The translations under genes were made by a program, and so were the position numbers. Below, piece after piece: positions 13,827-26,886 of a stretch of 64,000 nucleotides of DNA. The notes beneath the pieces were generated by a model. The model saw nothing but the letters and a program-made list of their open reading frames with translations, made no database searches and had not been told where the DNA came from. Position 1 is the stretch's first letter, and each line of letters begins with the position of its first letter. The stretch is taken from assembly GCF_002443255.2 (NCBI RefSeq), contig NW_019211457.1:49067233-49131232 (forward strand), read 5' to 3'. Origin of the DNA: Varroa destructor. Its lineage: Eukaryota; Arthropoda; Arachnida; Mesostigmata; Varroidae.

Positions 13827-14760
13827 TCATCTGCCACCCAATTTATTCGTTTCTTCTCTCCACAAATATTCCAATATTCCAATATAAGAACTCGTCCGTC
13901 TAGGTTTTGTGACCATTTCACTGCCAATTCGCATTTGCTCTGTTAAAGTTAAATGTTGCAAGGGGTCTTCAAAATTTCCATCATGCGCGGCATAGCATTC
14001 TTGACTTGCCTTGTCTATTCTGTTGCATGACCTCCGTTTTTTTATGCAAAACGTGCCATCTACAAATCCTGTACTTCTCAAGCGTTTCTTAGAATATGAG
14101 ACCCTTTCGGTCTTACCAGACACAAATCACCAATGGAGATCTGTCCAACTCTGGCCTTGGGCATGTCTGCTTAAGCTACCTATTATTTTCTCTGCCTTAT
14201 ATCGATGAGGAGACACTGGCTGTCTAGAAACTTGTCGTTATGGCGGCGTGTTGTTCGTCACAATATACTTAGAGGCCATGACAAGCCGAGTTTCTTTGAA
14301 ATCGCTACTTAGTTCGGGCACCAAGCTTCTAATTTTTGATTAGGTCTCATAAGTCTAAATTACGTATGGACCGAAGGTTATTTTCTTGCCCAATTTAGAA
14401 AGTGTTTGCTGGTCGTGTTCCTCAAAAGTGCCTTGAATCGGCCTTTATTGCTTTCAGACATCGACCAAGCTAGGGTGCATCTTTCAGGTCTGAGACGCTA
14501 TTCTTGTTTTTCGCGAACCAGTTCTAAACAACTTTCTCAGTGATCGCGTCGTCATTGTACACGGCACAAATATCCAGTGCTGCTTCAATAGCTGTTTGAT
14601 TGCAGATAGAGTAGGTATAGAAAATGCACTTCGTTCGCCTGGAAGCTTCACATTTGGAGCCTGAATTTGACATGAAAACTTTGTCATGACGCAAGGAACG
14701 TACAACAAATTTATGAGGAAGAAAAATCACTTTCTAATGGTATATGGAACTGAATACGTA
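13827..14760 (-). pseudogene. Degenerate mariner-family transposase
   Basis: Read on the minus strand, one frame across about 14730-13950 gives mariner-like blocks separated by stops, several at positions where CAG or TGG would have become TAG or TGA. The N-terminal helix-turn-helix part is NWFAKNKNSVSDLKDAP (about 14520-14470). A later block is PLVICVW*DRKGLIF*ETLE (about 14140-14080), the transposase segment just before the second half of the catalytic core. The shifted frame 13827-14123 overlaps it and is a by-product. There are at least ten stops, so it is inactive. Terminal inverted repeats were not located. Confidence 0.7.
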
Positions 14761-15399
14761 AAGGCGAAGGAGAACATAAGGAAAAAACCGAGAGTACTTG
14801 TGTTCCAATTGAATATAATATTAAGATAAGATAAGCAGATTACTGAACTCGCTCTGTTATAGGGATGTGTACCATTCAGTGGTTACCTAATACAACAATA
14901 GTAAAGATGCACTTAATTAAATAGAGCTAAGATTAAACAAATATGCAAGCATGTTATTCTACTTGGATTTGTTGTTTTGTTTATTTATAAAACCCAAGAG
15001 TAATATTAAATGGGTGAAATCGCATTCTAAAATCTTTTTTTTTATAGTAGTCATGTTCTTACATACACCAGATGGTAATTTTTGTAATTAATTTCGCTCG
15101 TCCATTGAAAAAGCTTTTTGATACTGGAACGAAATTTATTAACGTGTACCTAAAATTCAGGCGAAAATATCCGTTAGCCTTGAATTTATCCAAATCAGGG
15201 TTGCAGTTGCACAGTTGCGCGCGAAAGACGAAGGTAAACCAGAATGAAAGTTTTCAGACTTTCTCTTCAGACAGATTTTTATATCTGGGAAGCAAAAATT
15301 GGCGCAGAATGCCGATGACATATATCTTGTCTACGAATTTTGGCAGTCATTAAATGCATAGCTCCAAAAAAGTACAGACCTCTTGAAAATGAAAACTTT

Positions 15400-16950
15400 A
15401 AGCGCTTCGACTAGCCAACCTGTGATAACTGGTACGACGTTAATAACGTTTTTTGCCAGTGGAATCGCACATCTTCCCTTAAAGGAGGCCTCCATCGAAG
15501 TTATAAGTGAACTCCAACAGTACATGCACTTGTCAAGGGATACGCTTCTCCGATTTATCCCCTCAGTCGGAATCACAGTAATAATAAGAGCAATAATAAA
15601 TACACATCGTATTTTTTTCTCTCTTCTTCGTTTCGTTTATTTCTTCTTTTTCTTTTTCATTTATTCTTGTTGCATAAATACACCCTCTGCCGTTCGTTCT
15701 AGCTCGGACTGATGCAGAAAGACGACAGCCACATCGCCATAGCGACAAAAGCAGCGGTACGAGTAGCAAACTGTGCTTTCTCATAGTCCGCTCGTCGCTG
15801 GTGCTGCCAATGCTTTGCTTTCACCCCCGTCTAACCTCTTTCAGTCTTCCCTATACATCCCATCCACATTGGCTGATGTCGGTAGCTCGTTCTTATCGAT
15901 CATCCGTTCATTGTAGTCTGTACATCCATACACAGCCACTGTCGATATAGACAATGGTCAGTCTGCATCGTTTTATCCGCCGCTGTCCTTTCCTTTTCAG
16001 CGTCTGCTGCTGCTTCACGCACGGGTTCTTCTACGTGCTTGTACTAGCAGCGGTAATAGATGGAATAGTAGAAGATCGAGGATGACATAAGATAAAAAAA
16101 ACACAGAAAAGAAAGAGAAATGTTGCATCGTTTCGGTTTTCCTCTTCCGCTCCCTCCAGTTCTTTTATAGGTGGGGGTAGGGAAAAAAGGTATGTGTACA
16201 GGGGGTATACGGCCAGAGGAAAGGAGGGTGTTGAATAGGAGTGATGTGGGCTGAGAGCTAGAGCTAGAAACCACATGATCTCTGACAGGTTGGCTTGGCT
16301 TGAGCGAGCCAGACCCAACGACATCTACAAAAGAGCTGCTGGTCAGTGGTCGTTTCGTCGTGTCCGATGCTTTCATCAAATAAAAGGTAACAAGTTTCGC
16401 GGCAGTAAGCGAAACGCGCTTCGATGCTGCCGAGTTCAGTCGTCTAATTGACAGAACAAACGACCGTGCAGTCGATAAATGATAACAATAGCAGCGACAA
16501 CGATGAAAGAAATTTCACAGAGCTGAACGGTGAGTGCCACGGTAACAACAGAATCGACGATTAACATAGAGACTACTGACAAAGAAAAAAAAGAACTCGG
16601 CTTAGGAAGCAACGGCAATGTTAATGACATCGAGGTAAAATGAGAGCAACAAAGGGTTGCTTCGCTTTCACCGAAAAGGATGGAGAGGACTGACAAACAA
16701 AACAACAACGCAACCTGCACACACAAATGCGTCCCCTTACCCTCCTTAACTATACGCACCCGCTATCCGGAAAAGGATTGGCGTTTGCTCTTGTTTTGAT
16801 GACGACGCTGACGCTCAACGACTAAGGGGAGCAACGGATGACGACAAAACAACACAACTTGGGGCGGCAGGACAGCGACGAAAGCAGACACTGCCAGTTG
16901 GATGCTACCCCAACTGTGAAGGCTGAAGCCTATCCCAAGAAAATTTAAAA
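15400..16950. promoter_or_regulatory. GC-richer island, possible promoter and 5' leader
   Basis: About 1.5 kb clearly less AT-rich than its surroundings, with many CGA, ACAAC and CAGCG words typical of arthropod 5' leaders, and several overlapping open frames none of which looks like a protein. The plus strand has an initiator-like TCAGTC at 16436-16441, GACCGTG about 26 bases downstream, and a strong donor AACG|GTGAGT at 16529. The minus strand has TATAAAAG near 16170. I infer a transcription start region but cannot assign it to a coding exon. Confidence 0.3.
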
Positions 16951-19435
16951 TAAAACCCTTTGCCTAGCTCCCATGCTTCTCTCCCGCTGGCAACTTACAC
17001 CAGAGTGTGCATCGTACTCCAGGTGTACTGTTAATGATAAGCTCCTTTATACTACCTTATAGTACTCTCCATAAAAATAGGCTCCACTTGACAATGAGCA
17101 TAAGGAAAAAGTGCGAAAGTGGAATTCATTACATTATTAAGCTTATATATCATTAATATTTAGTGCACTTCGTTCGACTAAATAAGGTTAAGTGTATCTT
17201 AAATATTTAGTTAAAGTAAATTGGTTTCTTCCTTAGCGATCTATGAATTTCAACGAAAAAGTTGTGTGTAAATAGTATTGTTATTGATATTATTACTAAG
17301 CTGAAAATTAACTGGCCTTCGTTCACCTAAAACGACAGAAGCCAATTTGGACAAGGCCGTCTTTTAATGAAAAGAAGACGTACCTTCAGTACGTTGAGGC
17401 GTCATCAATAAGAATACAATGAAACGTATTAGCTCATAAATAAATCTAACTCTAATGAAAATTAATCCTGCTGAATTTTTTAAAAGTTTCTTTTCTTCAT
17501 TGCGTTATGAAGTTTTCAAAGCTAAACAAAAATTTGAAAAGTTACAATTGTTTCTCGCTAATAGATCTCACCATTGTCTTATCGGGCTTTAAATTAAATT
17601 CAAGTTGTTTTTTTCTATGCGATAGTAACACGTAGATTAGAATACTTGGAAGTACAATTATATAGAGTGTATGATCACATATATGCATATCTGCATCATT
17701 TTAAACTACTGAGATGGAAACACCACTTACGCGCTGTTTAGATGTAAACTGTACACGGCCAAAAACTTCGACGTATTGTTTTGAATAGAGCCTTTATACC
17801 TTATGGCAATGTGTGTATTTTCATAAAATTTAACTTCAAAAAAACGTCGATATAAAATCTCGGGCTTTACTGATAAGACAACGAAACAGAGTATCATAAA
17901 GCAGAGTACAACACGGAATTTTTGAGTTTTAATTGAATGGTACAATTACATCAAATTCTTTTTATGAAGTTGACTACGGACAGCATGTCTTTCTTTTTTA
18001 CATAGATCAGTATTAATTTTTTGAACAGAACGTTTACTTAACACATAGAAATGATTATGTCCCTTTGTTCACACCATCGGTTCAGATAGCGATTTGTGAG
18101 CCATATAATTTTAGCTAACAATTAGAACAACAATAGAAAACAAAATTGTTCTAAATTTAAATTAAAGTTAAAAAGGTGAAATTGCGGACACGGTATGGGC
18201 AATTACTACTTTTACGAAAACTTTTACTATAATTAGCATGGAAAGACTTTAATTTAGAGGTAGTTAGATACACAAGAAATTGAAAGCTTTGCATTGTTAA
18301 GAAAGATCATGTTGTCTATCAGTTAGGATAGCTTAATATATCGAATGATCTAGATTAATCTAAGTGTATTATATCAAACAGAGTTTTGTTATCTTTGCAC
18401 AGAGCTCACGTTTCGAACCGTGGGTTTGTCTTTAATAATAGTGATCCTGCGGGCAAGAACAGTTGAAAATATGGGCGACAAGTAATGTTTCCAATAATAT
18501 ACCAACGATTGTCGATTGCACATCTGGTCTGTAGCTATAATATTATATATATAAAATAATATATAGATATTATTTTTTTAATTCACTAAAACATCTACCA
18601 ACTTGACATTGTAATGCATAAGGTACACAAGGCAACCGTGCATACGCTAGTCGTAGAATGATTTAAAGGACTCTTGACATTGAATTTGCACAAGGTCATG
18701 TTCCAAATGTTCGCAGTCTTTTTTCCCGTATCATTTTTGGTTGGTAATCTAACGTTCATGAGTGCTTAAAACAGTTTTTTTTCTATCTGAACGGTGGGCC
18801 AGTAATCGTTGAGTTTTCTACTATTTTCGAGCCACAGATTAACAAAGTACCAACGGTAGAACGGGTTAAAAATCAACTACGAAGGTTAGTTAGATTTGTT
18901 TGACAAATTACTAGGGGGTCACATCATTTCAACTGATTAGTACACGTTAGTGTCGATGTAAAAGTTTACAAAGGTGCTTGTTTGTTGTTGGAGTCTGAAA
19001 CGGCTATATCTGCGTAGATTAAAGTCTTCCTGTCAATATCATACAAGAAAGAGGGAGTGTCACGAGCCCTTCGTGCGGATTGTTTTTGAACTGAGCACTC
19101 ATAAAAAGGCATAAATCTTATAAAATCTAAATTAGGATATATACTCCAAGTACGACAACCTCTAATCAATAGTGCTGAGCACTATTAATCGATTAGTATA
19201 ACCGTCGCCTTGCGCGGTTTTTATATGATTATTATCAGCTTCTAACTTACCAGGTTGCCAAAGTTTTATCATTACCTTGTGTAAATCGTCATCCCGTTGT
19301 ACAGACTGCGGAAGATTTAGTGCTAAAATTTAAAAAAGAAAACTCTTTTTAAAACTTGAAATATCGCACCGGTGTGAGTGTACGCAGATTCAATTGGGCA
19401 TACAATGCAATATGCGAAAAATTCAGCAATTTTCA

Positions 19436-19487
<52 letters not shown>

Positions 19488-19989
19488 TAATATTATCAAT
19501 GGCATAGTGGCGTCGCGCTTAGACGAGATAAAACTTCCATCCCATGAAAAACAATTTACTGTTTGCTCTTTGTCTATCTCCTGGCAGTTGCACTATTATA
19601 TAATTGTTATTGTGACATTTGACGCATGTTGCATCACTCGGTATAGGCAGCCAAGCCGGCGAAATCTAAAACTAAGTAATCACTCCCCCCGTGGCGGGGC
19701 TGATTGTTATGGCTTTAAAAATTATGTAACCTTATTTCTCGCCTGGTCGAATTCCCCAATATGTGTTGAACGGAAGCGAACAGCGCATGTTAGCTGCAGG
19801 CGGTAGCCATTTGAGCTGTTAACTATCCTTCACGTTCAAAGTAAGCCCAGCGGGTGGTCTGGTGCGCAGCCGCCAAGTAAAACACCCGAAGTCAATAAAG
19901 TTACTCACCCGTCATCACTTGCGAACAATACAGCTTTAAAAAGCTTTTTTTGATCATCGAAAGCTCCGACTTTATCCACTATCTTCTAG
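16951..19989. other. No supported gene
   Basis: AT-rich, stops in all frames. (TA)n at 19439-19482 makes the flanking ORFs at 19323-19806 artefacts. It may be the intron between the 16.5 kb leader and the exon at 19990. Confidence 0.5.
19439..19482. repeat. (TA)n microsatellite
   Basis: About 22 TA units. It generates repetitive Ile-Tyr frames on both strands. Confidence 0.97.
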
Positions 19990-20138
19990 TTGCTCTAGGC
20001 TTTCGTGACAGCACACGAATCGTTAACTTGGAGAAGAAAATAAATGACGGTAGGATAGGCAGAGAAACTGCTTCAATAATAAACTTGAACCGAAAAACTA
20101 CCAGCAAACGAAGCTTGCAAAGTTTGGGACGTCGATGA
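19990..20138 (+). CDS. Probable terminal exon followed by poly(A) signal
   Basis: After the acceptor CACTATCTTCTAG a frame of 48 codons runs to TGA at 20136. It is basic and polar (VNLEKKINDGRIGRE, then a Lys/Arg/Ser-rich end SLQSLGRR). AATAAA follows 36 bases downstream at 20174-20179, which supports a real gene end. It enters in phase 1. The upstream exon was not found; it could belong to a gene starting near 16.5 kb. No family recognised. Confidence 0.4.
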
Positions 20139-20173
20139 TAGAGATACTGACATGACTTCACAGAAAGGAAGCA

Positions 20174-20179
20174 AATAAA
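20174..20179 (+). terminator. AATAAA poly(A) signal
   Basis: Canonical hexamer 36 bases after the stop codon at 20136-20138. AT-rich sequence produces many chance AATAAA, so its value is in the spacing. Confidence 0.35.
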
Positions 20180-21519
20180 TAGTTTATTTAACTGGACGCT
20201 TTCGAGAACGAACAAACTGAATATAGCACAAGGACAGAGAGAGGAGATTGTTTCTTGTAGAGAAGTGTTATGTATTATATATTGCTAGATCGATGCGACC
20301 CTAATAATCGATCTAATTATTTACCGATGAACACAACAAAAACTGTTCATATAGAAGTTTTCAGTCGAGTTGAGTACATGCATCACTACAAAGAATGTAA
20401 ATTGAGCCTGTAAATATATATTTCCTCTAACAGGTTGCTTTAAAATAGATTTCTCTTTGCGAAGAAAAGCAGGTTTGCAGTTCAGACAAGCTGTGAGCCT
20501 ATTTTCCCTTACTAAACCTTTTATCGTTCTATGATCGAAATTCAGCAAAGAGCCTATTGTGTTAATGAAACATCCTATAACTACGTAACATTAAAGCGAG
20601 TAGTCACGGTTAAATTTGAACGTAAAAAATAAGTTGATGAACAGTTATTTACATGCAAACCACATGTATATTTGTTATCGTTATTAAATATATTTAAATT
20701 ATTCAATTGAAAAGTTATTCTAACTAGTCACAATTGTATGAATGATTGTAAATGCTTTTGTTTTGTAAGATAAAATTTTATTCTAATGCAATATCTTACA
20801 TCTTATAATGTTTCTGGATTTAGCCACTATAATATCATGTTTTATCGATCCTGCAATTTGGTTCCATGAGGCCATTATAAACAGATCCAGGGACTAAAAC
20901 CTGGATATTCTTTGACTAATCGCCAGCGGCTTCACGAATTCGTGCATGCAATTAATACTGCTGAACGGGCTTTTGTCAGGAAGAATGTAAACCAACTTGC
21001 AACCGTAATATAGAACACTTTGTCATGATCGACGTTTGAGCGAAAGACCTCTATTCTCTAACCTATTCACGCGCGGCCGACCTCTATTGAAATTACAAAT
21101 CTTTTTTTCCCACAATCGATGGTTTATTGTAACGTGGCTTCCGAAAAATTCAACAAAGATTTCTTTGAGGCAAAATGGATGACCTTCAATAGGGTTTAGA
21201 TTCAGAAGGCTTAACAATATATTAAAATGTTGCAAATGGTTGTTTGTAATAATCCAGTGTTTTTTTAGCGGAACTTAGCGTCTTTTTTTAGAAGTAGAAT
21301 ATTTTTTAATTATCCAGGTGAGCTCCAATAATCAGTCTTTTAGTGGCTTGCGGCACCTTTTGCCCGTATTGGATTCTTGCAATTGTGAGGCTTTCGGTTT
21401 ACTATCAATTTGAAATTTAACTTTGTTTGGTTCGTTTTGTGTCGTGCGTCTTTTAATGACACATTATTGACCCCTTAGTATTGCTTGACTTATGGTCACT
21501 ATTAAGTAATTATTTGCAG

Positions 21520-21576
21520 ACTAAAGCAGAATGTATCAGTGAGCAGTTTGGGACTCGAATTGAGGTTTTAATTGAG
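21520..21576 (+). CDS. Candidate small internal exon
   Basis: 57 bases, phase 0 to phase 0, between AATTATTTGCAG and a donor GTAAAT, encoding 19 residues that include ECISEQFGTRIE. There is no stop in this frame. No phase-matched partner was identified, so the support is only the splice sites and composition. Confidence 0.25.
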
Positions 21577-23892
21577 GTAAATAAATATAATCGCCAAGAC
21601 CAACTTTTTATTAAAACATGTGAAACATGCTATTAAGGCATATCCATTATTATTTACGTACAGCCTTAAAACAATTCGTACATAAGTTCGGATTCAACTT
21701 CAGCATTTTTATAGGTTAAGTTATCTCGACCTATTTTTTCTCTAAATTAATCTTTTAAGTAATAGTAGTACATGGAGAAAAGCAGAAGAAATGCAACAAT
21801 TGTGGTAGATGCCGTATACGTTATAATAGTCAAAAATTTCACATAACTGCGCATTGAAGCATAAATTGTGTTCCAGGAAATTATTACATAAACACGGTAA
21901 TGGTATTAGTAGGTCAACAACGATAAAAATTCTACATTATTTATGATAACGCTCATGATAGTGAATAGTCAGTGTGATGATCCCTTAATTTTACAGTAAT
22001 ACACTCATTTTAATAATGGGAACTTGCATACATTTATTGTATACCAAGAACTATGAAACAATAGACTTTTCAGCTCATTATCATGTAACTGCATTACCCC
22101 CTATTCCAGTCTAAAACTGTCTGTTAGAAAGCATAGTTAACAAACTGGGGTAGTTTACCTAGTAAACTATAACAGTTTGATGTAGGGGCTTCGCCGTCGA
22201 AATACTGTGAACCAATTGGAATGTTCTTTTCTAATTTTTGAAATCTGCGCTGATGCACACACCCAATTGATATTAAGAATGCATTAATGGTTTGGAATGC
22301 TTCATGCCTTTACACAAAAAAATTAAACATATACGAACCCCAAAGATAAATTTATTATTTTCGTTTATATATATTAATAGACTGTTTTGCGCTTTTGTAA
22401 AACTCGTATTTTAGAATCTGCACATGTGCTCACATACATTGATATCGTTGTTATTGCTATTATTTTCATTATACCCGAAATTGTTGGTTCGAATCCTACC
22501 AACAATATACGCTATATACGACAATAACAACCAAATTGTTATAATAAAAACGGACTAGAAAACATCTCTCTTCACACCCTATAGGTGCAGATAAAATTAT
22601 TAGAAAAAAAAAAAAAAACTTGATGAAACTTCAGTTAAATGTAAACACTAAATTTTAAACGCAGTTACAGTTCTACGAAATGTATTTTTCGATAAAAGAG
22701 GATGAACTGCTCATCCTGTTTCAATGAAAGATAAAGAATTAATATAAAAATTGAAGGTAATAATAATAATCATAAACTATATTATATAAGCGACGAACAG
22801 CGACATGAAAAGCAGAAATCTTTAAAGGAACTAATCAATTACCGAATCTCTTCCAATTATTGCTTAATTAATTAATAAAAATTATTCAATTAATTAATAA
22901 AAATTATCCAATTAATTAATAAAAATTAGTAAAAAAAATATAATAAAAGCATGCAAAGTAACAATAGTACTATATCATCATTAATAAATAACCCAGGTTA
23001 CTCTTCCTCAAACTATAAATCTCAGGCTTACTGAAAAAATAACAAAAAAAAGTGTGATACAAAGAAAAGCTATTTTTAATATCTTTATAAGATTCACATG
23101 CTGGCCGATGCCCTAGCCCACACGTTTTTCCTTCAAATTTACATCGGCTTCGCCGTCAATAATCGTTCAAATCGAACCTTGTTTATATATAGCCTATTCT
23201 ATTATGTTCTGCGGTTGTATACTTTCCCTTGTGCCAGTCTTCAACATTTAATCCCTGCAATATGCTCCCCACTTCATAGTTGTTCCCTAACGAAGACGAA
23301 CTGTTAGCTATGATATTGATAAACGCCATCAGAATGCGCTGGACGATTTAATAAGTATCGGGCGGCGTATATGAAGAGGAAAAAGAATAAAAACAACTTC
23401 GACCTAAAACCCCGATGTTTTGACTTTAATTTGTCAGTTCGTCTGTCTTAAAACATACCAGTAGGTTGAAGCTACTGATCATCCTATACCGAGACCACCT
23501 TAAGCGTTCAAGTTTAGTAGGCAAACATTTTCTCTCAACATCAAGAGGAACTTCTAGGTACTTCAAAAATTTTCATAACTGCAAAACACTTACACGAATG
23601 ATACGTTATGCGGTTACTATCATAGCTGTGTATTTCAAAACTCCACGCCAATTTCATTGATCTGCTGAATTCTCCTCATACTATGGGCTCAAATCCACTT
23701 GTTGACGACATTCATTGTAAAACTATTCATAGATTATACTTAACCACAGCCAACCCGTTTTCTAAATTTTAACAGCAGCGTTAATTACTCGCTTACACTC
23801 CAGGGTGATCGAAAAGAACTCTTTAGGCTAATATAGTAAAAAACTGATTTTCTTGTAGGTTCAGTCAAGTGTGTTTTTATTTTAGATTTCAG
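21577..23892. other. AT-rich non-coding, contains 22-bp tandem repeat
   Basis: No convincing exon. It includes three near-perfect tandem copies of a 22-bp AT-rich unit at 22866-22929, an A13 run at 22606-22618, and a tRNA B-box-like GGTTCGAATCC at 22485 without an A box. Confidence 0.6.
22866..22929. repeat. Three tandem copies of a 22-bp unit
   Basis: Unit AATTAATTAATAAAAATTAT plus two bases, repeated at 22866, 22888 and 22910 with one substitution. It is a minisatellite-like array. Confidence 0.9.
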
Positions 23893-24219
23893 CTCACGTC
23901 TACGAAGAACACCGTTATACATCCAGTCTATGCAATAATTATTACAATGATTGCACTAATACGTGTTTTCAACTCAACGCCAACGATTTTAAAGTGCGTA
24001 CATCTCCTAAGGCCCCTCACAGCTTTGACTATTAATATGGCTTTGCTTTTAGACCGTAGTGGATTACTTAATGTACTGTATGGCCTATTCGATATAACTC
24101 AGTACATCTTGTTGGCTTTCATTCAGTGCCTCAAAGTAATGATTTATTTCGTATTTACAAAGGAACGCTTACTGTTACATTGCGTGCTTGTTTCCATTCA
24201 CCACAGGGCTTCGGTCTGA
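23893..24219 (+). CDS. Candidate exon of a multi-pass membrane protein
   Basis: 108 codons plus TGA in phase 0 after the acceptor TTTTAGATTTCAG. It contains at least three hydrophobic segments (YAIIITMIALI, then about residues 50-60, then QYILLAFIQCLKVMIYFVF) joined by short polar loops. This would fit the C-terminal part of a receptor or transporter, but no family motif is visible. AT-rich DNA readily gives hydrophobic frames, so chance is possible. Confidence 0.3.
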   Translation, partial: LTSTKNTVIHPVYAIIITMIALIRVFNSTPTILKCVHLLRPLTALTINMALLLDRSGLLNVLYGLFDITQYILLAFIQCLKVMIYFVFTKERLLLHCVLVSIHHRASV

Positions 24220-26435
24220 CACCAGTTCAAAAAAGAATTTGTTACACATATATAAGATACTACCTTGTTTTTCTTCCTATTAGAACTATGTAGTGAATAA
24301 AATTTACTATATAATTTGGAGCGCTTCGTTATAACATAGACTTTTTTGAGAAACAGGGGTTAAGCCAATTTTCACAGACCTTTTATTTTAAAAAAGGAAA
24401 GACTTTCGACATCGCTTCTCTACTATTATGTTTTTCGAGTCTTTTCTTTTTAGTTAATGCTTACTGTAATTGTCTTATAGTTTGTTCAATAAAGAGCTTT
24501 CAGTGTGAGTACTGTCTTTTGCCACTGTTAAATCCTTAAACAATCTGTGATTATGATTTTTATACAGTTGGCATTAGTTTTTCACACACTTTGAACATTT
24601 TTAAAATATTACATATTGTTAAAGAAGTCAAAAAAGTACTAAAGATCGCGCGTTCTTTTTAGAAGTATGTAAAGTAAAAAATCTCAAGTTCTTCTTAAAA
24701 TTAATAGATGTTTTAGAAACTATTATAGCACTATTTTTTGGGACAAGAAAAATGTTAAATCGAACTTCTTTTGAAAAAAATGCTTCAAACACATTAAACA
24801 TGCATAAATGTTTCTCTGTAATAAATCGTAGAAAAATCTATAGAATGCGTCCATAATGTCAGTTTCAATGCACTTCGACATAATTATGTCCAAACATTGG
24901 CTATCAAGATTATAGAAACAAGTGAAGGAATTTTTTGTTTTTATTACCTATTACTACAGTGTTTGTGTCTTTATTAATATTTCACCTTTACCGTGTTTAT
25001 TATATAGAGCACATTACTTCCTCGCATTGAATACATTCCATGCATTGTATTTTACTTTGTTCTTTGTCAGTCACCTTTAGTACCCTACTCATAAGTAGCT
25101 CAATTAAATTATTCGTATATTTTACCTTTAAACAGCGCGGCATATCTATAATATGTCATCGCGCATTCTGGTAATCTTTGATGACCTCTTTTATGCGTTG
25201 TGGTTCAAATGAGGTTGACTCGTTTTTCACTAATTAAATTACTTTTTATCTCGCATAACTGCTGGCTTTTTGGAACCTATCCGTTTCACTAACTTTTTGA
25301 ATGCATGAAAGTATATGCATAAACTTCTTCATCAATCAGTGCGCACAGTATCCAATTATTTACTGGATTTACAAGTTGTAATTGGAAACAAAAATATCTG
25401 AACAATTATATCTTTCAGTTTACTTTCAACTAAATTCTAAAAAAACTAAAAAAAATTTTTCACTACCCCTAGTCTCTCAACCTTCTGCTTACCAACTCAT
25501 TAGTACCATTTAGTTAAGGAGCCACGCATACGTCACGTAGAGATAAAGACACTCGAAGTTTTTAAACTAGCGAAATGTTGAATTTGCATTGAAACAGCTA
25601 TAGTTATGGGATTTCGATTGCGAAAACTATCGGAAACGAATCCATGTTGTATTTTTGCTTCCATTGCTTTAGACTTCGATAGGAGTGAGTATCATAGTGA
25701 ACAAATCGTTATACTGGAACTATTGATTGCCGTGCCTCTCATTTATAAGTATCTTCACATAATTTAGTTATCGAAGAATTAATATTTGTATTCTCAGCTA
25801 ATACCAATATCTATAGTAACCTTCGATACCATCTCTAGCCCGAAACCATATGATACATACGGAGTTCCGTGTCACTACGCGAAAGGTATAAGGCTTTAGC
25901 AAAAATCATATCAGGCGCTCTACAATGACCCAACCATTTTTGATCCCCTGGATCTGCAAAATGCCCAAAAAATGGAGTTGCTTTTCTAACATACCATTAC
26001 TATCTATTAAGAAGTAACTACACTTATAATCATCTCTTTCGGAGTAATTTCCTGAAGACTGTCATCTTAATAGAATTTCCAAATATGTCCTAGCAAAAAT
26101 GTGTCCGAGGAAGTATTAAATTTGGCTAACAAGCATCTAAAAGTCCAAGCTACATTCCCCTTAAGAGTTTCCTATATCTTCAACCTGTTTATAAAGTAAG
26201 GAGCTTGAAAAAATATCTCTTTTTAGATTCGTTTTGAGACCACATCATTTCTTCGTGAATCGTTGGTACTAAAATTGCACGAGGTATTATCCAAAAAAAA
26301 CAAAAGTTAATAGCCGGACCGATATTGGTAGATAATTATAGATGTGATCAATAGAATGTAGATTCGAGTCAGGTTAGCTCATCGTTTTTAAGCTACGTCA
26401 CCTATATTCCATATCGCTACGCAGCGAAGTCACAG

Positions 26436-26886
26436 CTAGAGGTTGCACAACTGGTTCTTGTCAATCTCTTGCCAACGATATTCGCTCGCTAATCTTAGAG
26501 ACACCTTGTGGTCTAGATTCGGACCCGGGCATAGACAAACTTCGTCTCGTGGTGGGAACCAGCTATCTGACGGAAAGCGTAATGGCGATACCGACGCAAA
26601 ACTCAAAACATAGAGGTTACCAACGTGCGTACGCCGCCGTTGGTAAAATCTGGTTGCCGCTCGATGAGCTATCGTCAAGTTACCATCGGAAACGTCTTTA
26701 ACTTGTATGAAGATTCTTTAAATAATGTAAAGCAACTTCTTTATTGTATGGTTGTACTTACAGTGTGTTTCATTTAAGTAAACGCTGTCATCAACGAGTA
26801 AGTACCAATCCATATAGATTATCGCTTGAATTACGGCGCCTTTTCCAGTAATTAACCAGGCAACCATTAGTATTAAAAAGCTGCTC
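26436..26886 (-). CDS. Two-exon 3' end of an unrecognised gene
   Basis: Exon 26886-26762 (acceptor GGATTTCAG, donor ACT|GTAAGT) encodes a hydrophobic segment FLILMVAWLITG followed by an Asn-glycosylation-like NET. It leaves phase 1, and exon 26701-26436 enters in phase 1 and ends in TAG. The first part of the second exon is ordinary sequence, but from about 26620 down it is the antisense of a SINE copy, so the C-terminus would be SINE-derived. Either the gene has captured a SINE as its end, or the second exon is fortuitous. The upstream exon is not found. Confidence 0.35.
26440..26625 (+). mobile_element. tRNA-derived SINE, copy 1
   Basis: From about 26480 to 26620 it aligns without large gaps to the minus strand of 44379-44548: shared blocks include TAATCTTA-AGAC, CATAGACAAACTTCG against CGTAGACAGACTTCG, and GGGAACCAGCT. 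The B-box-like GATTCGGACCC lies at 26517-26527. The A box is more decayed. Two dispersed, similarly diverged copies with tRNA-like promoters suggest a SINE family; there is no clear poly(A) tail. Confidence 0.65.

Noticed and set aside
19323..19806. Ile-Tyr repeat ORFs on both strands
   Set aside because: Artefacts of the (TA)n microsatellite.
22440..22510. tRNA-like B box GGTTCGAATCC with partly pairing flanks
   Set aside because: No A box, no cloverleaf and the T-stem has a mismatch; it is probably chance.
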